Source: Chloranthus sessilifolius
Lineage: Eukaryota; Streptophyta; Magnoliopsida; Chloranthales; Chloranthaceae
Length of the DNA stretch: 64,000 nt
Assembly: GCA_021018995.1 (NCBI GenBank)
Contig: CM037596.1
Coordinates: 68,923,367 to 68,987,366 of the forward strand
Reading direction: 5' to 3'
Shown here: positions 56,852 through 64,000 of the stretch, in pieces
Position numbering within the stretch: position 1 is the stretch's first letter
Layout of the letters: every line of letters begins with the position of its first letter
The notes under the pieces: model-generated
What the model saw: only the letters and a program-made list of their open reading frames with translations
The model's database searches: none
Told to the model about the DNA's origin: nothing
Made by a program: the position numbers and the translations under genes

Positions 56852-58143
56852 GTAGCTAGTAGTACTTTCCCTTGAATTTGGCCATTCTATTTTTCATTTA
56901 CTAACTTTTTTTATTGCTGTTATTTATTTATTTTTTTTACTCACCCCTCCGATTACGTCATTTTACTTACTCCTACGTTTACATCATTTATGTGCCTTAG
57001 CCGTTTGGTTGTGTACTGTTATTCAATTTCTTTATATATTTACCATTTCAAGCACCTTAGCCGATTGGGGGGTCTACTTGTGCATTGCATTTAAATTTCT
57101 TTACTTTTACATCATTTAAAGTGCCTTAGCCGTTTAGCGGCCCTATGTGTGCATTTACGTTTTCGCAATCATATTATAAACAGTGAACGCCGGCCCGTTG
57201 AGGCAGCACGGGAACATCACCCCCTATCTTTGAACTTAAGAAAATTCCTTTAAAAGTAAAAAATAAAATTGAACCAATACGGGGGATCTAAATTAATTTT
57301 TGCGGGATAGATTTTTAAAGGGTTGGGTTATTTAGGCACACATATAACTACCCGGGTCTTAGAACGACGGCAGCCCCTAGTGGTGATGATCCAAAAAAGT
57401 CCCAGCCCACCTAGTACCTAAAAAAAGCGCTTGCACTAGAGGTATATCAGGTGGGTAACCTTCTCATTCCAAGCTTAAAACCCAGAAAAAAAGAGAGCAA
57501 TAGTGAACCCGATTTGGCCTTAAACCTTTAGGTTCGATGAGAAAGAGAGTGGATCATATAAACAGTCAGTCCCCGGAAGCCCAGCTTCCATCAAAAACTA
57601 GTTTTGAGACCCATTTCGAACTCAGGTTGCTGCTGTCATAGAAACTGGAAATCCATTTTTCTCTGACGCAAGTATTAGTTGCGCCAATGTATAATATCCC
57701 AAAAATGCACTGGCACAACTATTAGTTGCGCCAACTTTAAATCTGGAACTTTTGCTCTGGCGCCACTAATAGTTTCCCTAGTGTGGTTCTGAGCAGCTCA
57801 GTCTGAATTTGTGGCCTATTTTCTCATCCCAGACTCCCCGATCAGTATGTTTAGTGCCTCTGTTTAGGTCCGGCTATTTTCGACACCTAATATGCCCTCA
57901 CCGGTCAAAAGAAGGCGACTTCTTTTTGACACATTTCTGGGGATCGGGTTATTTGCATTGGTTTCAATAGATCAAGGGATTTCCCTTTGATTCTTCCAAA
58001 GTGCGTCGGAACCATTGCCACGGGACCTATTTAGGGTACGAAAGCCACCCGAGAAGGAAATTCAAAAGGCTCTAGAATCCTCATTCCTTTTGAACTTATA
58101 AAAATCTAAAAATATTTTAAAATTAAAAATTAAAGAAAGAGTC
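56852..58143 (+). other. Leader of Tat/Ogre element
   Basis: No gene. The phrase TGCCTTAGCCGTTTGG recurs three to four times (56992, 57051, 57122) with about 65-70 bp spacing. The words CTAATAGTTGCRCCA recur at about 57660-57780, also near 55810 in the LTR. Confidence 0.6.
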
Positions 58144-59883
58144 TTGATTGGTGCCGACACAACGGCATCAACGGACCCCCCATCATCCCGTAGGGGAAGA
58201 AGGAAGAAGCTTTACGGGCCCCATTCGAGGCACCCGTACCCAACCCGATACCAAGACATGTCGTGGGCCGTGGACCCGGCTTATGCCGATCCCGACTCAT
58301 CCCCGCCACATTCTCCAACCCATTCCCATACCGAAGAGGCCTTTAATTCCACCCCCTCACCCATTCAAACCTCACCACAACCGGCCCGTTTGGTGCCCCT
58401 ATTTTCCCTTCCACCACTTTTCATAATATCTAAAGTCCAAATTTCCCATCATTTTCCCAGACCATGCCTTCATCTATGACCATCTCTAACCCATCTCACC
58501 CATTCAAGACCCATCCTCTACCTTGACCAACATGCCCTATTTCTCATCCTCCCAACCTGATCCACCCACATCCATCTATACCACATCCAATCCCCCACAC
58601 ACCCCTCCATTTACCCAAGCCATGGCCAATTGCCCTTTCCTATCTTCCACTTCCATGCTCCATACATCTCCCCCATACATACCAAATCCATCCACCGATG
58701 CCCCACCTTATTTTCCTAATCCACCATATATCCCACCCCTCACCTAGGCCATACCCAATTTTACCGGGGCCATGCCCAATTTTTTCTATTCCCATACCCC
58801 ATCCATACCCCTCCAACCATCAAATAGTCCATCTCCATCCGATCCCCCTTCCATGGCAATGATGGAGGAGATGTTTCAAACCTATAACAAATGGAAGGTC
58901 TCCCAACACATCCCCTCTCATTCACACTACACCCCCATGGATCCATCCCATACCCTAGCAAGCCTCCATGCCTCATTCTCCCATGACCCCCATCAATCCC
59001 CCATCATCCACACTACCCAAAACCCCACAACCCATACCTATCAAGGGCCCATGGCCCTGACCCACCAAGGGCCCATGACCCAGACCCATCAAGGCCCATT
59101 AGGCAAGACCCATCAAGGGACCATGGCCCAAACCCACTAAAGGCCCATTGGGCTAGACCCATTAAGGCCCATTGGGTCAGACCCCATAAAGGGCCCATGG
59201 ACTAGACCCACCAAGGGCCCATGGCCTAAACCTACCAAGGGCTCATAGCCCAAACCCATCAAGGGCCCATGACCCAAACCCATTAATGGCCCATGACCCA
59301 AACCTATAATGACCAAGGCTTTGTGGCCCAACCCTCCCAAGGTTTCATGGCCCCAAACCAAGCTCAACAAAACTTTTGAGCCTCACGCCCATACCCTTCA
59401 CAAATCCTCCAAAATTTCACCCATTCACAACCCTCATACTCAGGTCAAACCCATGCCTTACAACAACCCCAGTTTACCCATATCCCTACATCCCAAAGTC
59501 AGCTTAAAACCTTCCCCCATGCTCGGTGGCCTCATCAGGCCCCGCTCCAAAATCTAACTTCCACTCATCCCATCACCCAACAAACTTTCCCTCCTGCCCA
59601 ATGGGCTCACCCAACCCCTACTCATGTCATTCCCACCCAGTCCATGTAACACCAACATGAGAATCCCACCCTTACTATACACTATGTCGACCAACAGTAT
59701 GAAGAGGATGAGATTAGGAACAATGGAGCCTATGCTGGGACATTGACCAGCCTTAACCCTCCCTCAATCATTTCCCACCCCCTGGTAGCACAAAGTGAAA
59801 TCCAACCAACTGTCGAGGAAGCGGCCCCCATATCTAAGGAGTCAGAGCAGCTGAAAGAACAGTTGGACAAGATACAAAAGTAG
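58144..59883 (+). pseudogene. Proline-rich N-terminal region of Tat/Ogre gag
   Basis: Pro/His/Thr-rich reading frames from about 58144 (for example RHPYPTRYQDMSWAVDPAYA, then PHSPTHSHTEE), broken by several stops, lead to a coding minisatellite (59036-59356) and an acidic, coiled-coil-like end (EEAAPISKESEQLKEQLDKI-like near 59815-59880) that joins the gag core across a TAG at 59881-59883. Similar long Pro-rich stretches precede the gag core in Tat/Ogre elements. Not functional. Confidence 0.55.
59036..59356 (+). repeat. 24-bp coding minisatellite, about 13 units
   Basis: The unit ACCCATCAAGGGCCCATGGC encodes THQGPM plus two variable residues. Five clean units at 59036-59140 stay in frame; later units include 25-26 bp forms that shift the frame, then decay towards 59356. 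Confidence 0.9.
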
Positions 59884-61490
59884 TTGATAAAAATGGGTGG
59901 TGCTGAAATCCATGCCATGGACTTCACAGATTTATGTTTATTTGCTGAGGTTCCCTTACCTCCCAAATTTAAGATGCCAGTGTTTGACAAATACAATGGC
60001 CTCGACAATCCTATTGCACACCTGAAGTCCTATTGTGGGGACATGTGTCAATATGGAGGAAACGAAAGACTGCTGATAAAGGTCTTTCAAAAGAGTCTGA
60101 CTGGTCCGACCATAAGATGGTTCACATCTTTGAAACCATCTATGATAAAAATATGGAAAGACTTAACGCACTTGTTCCAGGAACAGTATGTCTATAACAT
60201 TGACATCGAACCGCGTAAGTCTGACTTGGCCCGATTAAAGCAGAACCTAAACGAGACCTTCGACAATTATCTAGGGCGGTGGAGAGCACTAGCAGCTCAG
60301 GTCAGAATAAGGATACTTGATGATGAGCAGATCGAAATGATTTCTAAGAATACTCTACCAGTGATCTCAGGCTTTTTGGTGTACCAGCAGCAGTCCAGTT
60401 TTGCTGATCTTGTGAGGAATGCCAATTGCTGTAAAGATGCCATAAGGGAGGGGCGCCTAAACAAAAATATATCAAGTGGAGCCAGTGGGGTTAGAAGATT
60501 TTCGGAATAAAGGAATGATAAGAGAACCAGGGCCGATGTCTAAAATATTGCCAATACCAGGCCCAACAATAACATAACCCCGTTCTAATTCTAAGCGGGC
60601 CAGCTAGCACCAGTCAGAACTGAGAAGATGCAGAGACCAGGAAACGGTCAAGGAATGCAAATGACTCTGGAGCAGAGGAGAGCCTGCTATGACCGAGTGT
60701 TTACACCCCTGGGGCAATCATTAAGTGTCCTCTTGCCTTTATTAGTAGAAAAGGGATTAGTCATTATTCGTCAACCACAACCTCCTCCTCACTTGATCCC
60801 AAAGAACTATGACCTGAATACTCACTGCAATTTTCATCAGGGTCCGGGTCACCCTACAGACCGCTGCCTCCTATTTGAAGCACGAGATCCAAGATTTGAT
60901 CGATGCCAGAAATATCATTTCATTGGCACCTTCTCAAGTAAACCAGCATGCAAACATCCACCAAGTGCCGTTGCCCCCACATCCTATCGGAGGAGCAGGT
61001 CTCAGACCCACCATCAGGATATGAGGAGTTTGAGTTTGACCCATCTGACTACATCAGTGATCAGGTGAGCTATGTGGCACCATTGCCAAGGAACTGTGAT
61101 GAAAGGAACATTGGGGTGATTGAACCCCTGCATTTATCAGACTATTTTCCCAGCCCAACCGCACGAGCTGAACCCTTAGATCTTAGGGTTTATTTTCCAT
61201 TGCCCACTCCTATCAAATATGTGTATATAAATACATACCAACCATACGCCACCACCCTCGTCAATTATTCGATAACCCATCATACCCCCGATCCCCCGCC
61301 GATACCTATTAGCTACCAATGGCCTACTTTTATCCCTTTTCTCCTAGTGCCACCACCGTCAAGTTTCACCACCCCTATTTGGCCCAATTTTGTCACTCAA
61401 TCAGCTATTATCGAGGTAAATCAAGTATTGCCCACACCTCCTAAGCCCGCGGTACACGTGCCTCTGATACCAGTAGCTATACCATTCTAG
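59884..61490 (+). pseudogene. Tat/Ogre gag core and zinc-knuckle region
   Basis: The core at 59884-60510 reads PLPPKFKMPVFDKYNGLDNP, HLKSYCGDMCQYGGNERLLI, FQKSLTGPTIRWFTSLKPS and WKDLTHLFQEQYVYNIDIEP, the Tat/Ogre capsid signature (PPKFKMPxFxKYxG...FQxSLTGxAxxWY). After stops, 60628-61068 has a knuckle-like CNFHQGPGHPTDRC at about 60832-60873. A further open stretch to 61490 is Pro-rich (SYVAPLPRNC, DYFPSPTARAEPLDLRVYFP) and also typical of the region before protease. Stops at 60508 and others make it non-functional. Confidence 0.75.
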
Positions 61491-61649
61491 ATCTCGGGAC
61501 CGACCTATGATCCTCATCAGGTCCTGCTGAGTTATGAACAAATAGATATTAGTGCTGGTAGCCATAGAGAAGGGGCAGTGGACTTCATGACCTGATCCGG
61601 AAAGATCTTAAAGCAATCGAAAGCACTGACAATAGCACAAACACAACCC

Positions 61650-62382
61650 GAAGGAAAGAAAGACATTGCTGTGAATCCTTTTGAGAAAATGAGTCAAGAA
61701 CATATACTGGAGACTCAGCTGAGAAGAATGCCTGCCCATATTACTATATGGGATCTATTGATGACGTCCTTACTCTATTTCTAAGCATTAATGGAGTCAT
61801 TAAAAATGCGCATGTATCACTTTAGGTTAGCCCGGATGAAGTCGGGCAAATAATTGGTCAAGTGATGACCCCGAATGCCATTTCTTGTTTTGATACTGAT
61901 TTACCTGAGGAAGGAGGCAGTCACTCAAAGTCCTTGAATATAACTGTTGAGTATAAAAATATGGTAATCCCCATGGTCCTAATCGATAATAGGTCTACAC
62001 TGAATATATGCCTGCTAAGAACCGCCACCAAGATCGGGATAGATCCGTGCATGTTGAGACCCATAAGAACCAGTGCTAGAGGTTTCGATAACACACGAAG
62101 AAAAATAATGGGATAAGTTGATCTTGAGCTATTAATTGGGCCAATGACTTTCTCCATCTTGTTTCAAGTGATGGACATCAAATCCTCGTTTAATCTGCTG
62201 CTGGGGTGCTCGTGGCTACACGAAGTCGGAACCATACCCTCCACATTGCACCAAAAACATAAGTTTGCATTCGGACATAAGATCATCACAATCATCAGAG
62301 AGAGATACAGTGAGAAAGAAAAGTCCACCAATAGCATTGAAAAACTCAATATACTGGATATACCGCACACCACTGAGGACGT
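61650..62382 (+). pseudogene. Tat/Ogre protease relic
   Basis: The aspartic protease active-site box, normally DNGSSLN, reads DNRSTLN at 61985-62005, so the Gly after Asp-Asn is Arg. It is followed by RTATKIGIDP, RGFDNTRRKIMG, a TAG/TAA-type stop at about 62114, then IGPMTFSILFQVMDI and SFNLLLGCSWLHEVGTIPST, LHQKHKFAF, the standard order in Ogre-like proteases. The reading stops at 62383 where the Athila LTR begins. Dead by stop and by active-site change. Confidence 0.78.
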
Positions 62383-64000
62383 TGTTAAACACTAATTTTT
62401 GCCACTTTCTACACCTTTAAAGCTGGCTTTTGTTAGTACCTAGAGTGGTTAATAACAGTTTTTAAGTATATTTTGTAGATAGGAATGAAATATAGAATAA
62501 TGTAGTTTTCCTATGTAATAATGAGTAGCTGTGCATTTTAGTTGTGTGCATTTAAATATGATATAACAGCAGCAGTACACATGGAAAGCCAACCTATCGA
62601 AGTTCTGCAGTTATTGCACCTATCGAATGGAACTCCTTAGCAGCTAGGAACCTATCAAATGCTTAAAAGAGGCTTCAATTTTATATCCTATCGAGCAGTG
62701 GTTTATCCTATAGAATGGTGAAGACTACTGCTGAAGTAGAACCTGGCGATAGGTTCTGAAATAAGAAGGGATCCTATCGAGCAGTTGGCTAGAGAACCTG
62801 TCGACTAGGATACACAGCAGAAGCCCTCAACCTATTGAGATGCCTTGAATACAACAGCTACTGAACCTGTCGAAGTGTTCAAATAGGAGCTTCAACCTAT
62901 CAACTGGTTGGTAAACTTGATCAGCTGCAGCCAAGTGCAATAGAACCTATCGAATGCTTTAATAAACCTGTTGATTGGTTCATGAAGCTGGAGCTTAATC
63001 TATCGAATGATTGCAATTCAACCTATCGAATGCTTAAAGAATGCAGTAGCAATTCAACCTATCGAATGGATATTGCCTTTTGCAATCTAACCTATCGAGT
63101 TCTTCAAGGTTGCAGTGAACCTATCGGTTGGTTCTTCAGCAAACCATTATCCTATCGAATGCTGAAGTTGTACCTATAGAATGCTCCATTTATTAATCCT
63201 GCTGTAGCACCTATTGACTGAGCAACTTATATATTAGCAGCAGCTGTATCAGCAAATATCAGTGGTCGACAGGGGCTTTTTTGAGGGCTGAAAGAACACA
63301 TCAGCTGGGCACAAAACTCTGCAATGGGACAACAGTCCACATGTGATTTTCCTTGGCCAAAATGAAGACACCTCAGCAGTGGATAATAAAATTACTGCTC
63401 TCTGGTTGGCTGAAATGCAGTTCACTTGGATCAAGCTCCTCTCTTCTGATTGGCTGCAACTCAAAGCACATGGATCACTGCATACCTACAAATACCCATC
63501 TATTCTGCTATAATTTCTTAGCGAGGAAAGTAGGAACAAAGGAATAGCCTGAGTTCTCCTTAGCTCATTTTGGTTTAGTTTTAGGTTTTTCCCTTTTCTC
63601 TTCTCCCTACTCTCTCTAATCCAGCCTGTTGGATTAGATCTAGGTAGCAGCTCAGATCTAGTTTGTAATTATAATTTCGGCATGAAGAAATGTGGATCAA
63701 TGCATAGACTACATATCTGGCAATAAGTTTATTGTAAGTTGTTTTGTTTAAAGCAATAAATTATTGGTTTTAAAGCTTAATTAAATCTATAGATCTTGTG
63801 GTCCCATTAGATTCTAGATCGGCTCTTGTGTAGATGGGCCAAGCCTGCCACATCTCCAGTAGATCTCTTGATGACCATCTGATTTTCCTAGGTTTGATAT
63901 GCCTGTGGGTGCCTGTGCTTGTGGCCTTACATCCACAACATCTGTAGTGATTATCTTATTCTGATCGAAGCCATCGGGATGGAGAAAATCTATTGGATGC
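62383..64000 (+). repeat. Athila-type LTR, 5' part (runs off window)
   Basis: Starts TGTTAAACACTAATTTTTGCC, matching the starts at 31866 and 50316. It carries the richest CCTATCGAA array of the window (about 62590-63185, some 25 words). ACAAATACCC near 63490 is the likely TATA region by alignment with 51639 (CAAATA rather than TAAATA). It continues past the window end, so the rest of this element is unseen. Confidence 0.8.

Larger units (their letters stand above)
55375..62382 (+). mobile_element. Tat/Ogre-type gypsy retrotransposon, 5' part
   Basis: 5' LTR, primer-binding site, long leader, a proline-rich N-terminal gag region with a coding minisatellite, gag, zinc knuckle and protease. RT onward is missing because an Athila LTR interrupts at 62383. 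Inserted in the 3' region of the gag-only Athila element. The gag and protease motifs are those of the Tat/Ogre lineage. Confidence 0.75.

Noticed and set aside
58761..59370. Minus-strand ORFs with Gly-Pro-Leu-rich repeats
   Set aside because: Antisense of the coding minisatellite in gag.

Overview
This is nuclear DNA of a flowering plant, from a repeat-rich intergenic block. The evidence is plant-specific element families (Tekay-type chromovirus, Athila, Tat/Ogre, a TNP2-class CACTA, a RICESLEEPER-like hAT), spliced fragments of plant genes (NAC, NLR, neprosin-type, FEN1), and AT-rich sequence. I cannot name the species or even the order. I see no intact host gene: almost every base that can be explained is transposon or transposon debris.

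Layout. (1) 1-7930: 3' three quarters of a decayed Tekay-type Ty3/gypsy element (gag, protease, RT, RNase H, integrase, chromodomain, 3' LTR). It sits in the 3' end of a second gypsy element (7931-9223), followed by a copia-like LTR end with primer-binding site (to 9712). (2) 9713-13600: old small repeats: a Tourist-like MITE, a hAT-like MITE, a tRNA-derived SINE next to a LINE RNase H relic, a fold-back repeat and a LINE 3' end. (3) 13600-31502: a hAT element with a minus-strand transposase, split in two by a 15.2 kb CACTA transposon (14167-29404). (4) 31503-50315: a minus-strand Tekay-type LTR (split), then the start of a plus-strand one. A 14.9 kb Athila element with two 2.2 kb LTRs lies in the minus-strand LTR, and a solo Athila-type LTR lies in its pol. 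(5) 50316-64000: a nest of a gag-only Athila element, a Tat/Ogre element inside it, and another Athila LTR inside that, running off the window.

The most interesting object is the CACTA. Besides a TNP2 transposase that lacks its middle part and a TnpA-like (Transposase_24) gene, it carries short fragments of at least seven unrelated host genes: the last exon of an mARC/MOSC protein, an NLR leucine-rich-repeat stretch, one exon of an MFS hippocampus-abundant-transcript-like protein, one exon of a neprosin-AP protein, two exons plus the intron of FEN1, the first exon of a NAC factor, and one exon of isopentenyl phosphate kinase. There are also exon-like pieces I cannot name. All lie in the same orientation as the transposase genes and several keep splice sites, as expected of a gene-capturing 'Pack-CACTA' that could shuffle exons by transcription and splicing.

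A second theme is motif arrays in LTRs. Four Athila-type LTRs carry irregular arrays of CCTATCGAA-like words upstream of the TATA box, and three Tekay-type LTRs each carry a different CG-containing palindrome array at a comparable place. All coding regions are broken, mostly by transitions (CAG/CAA/CGA to stop, catalytic Glu to Lys), as expected for long-methylated copies.
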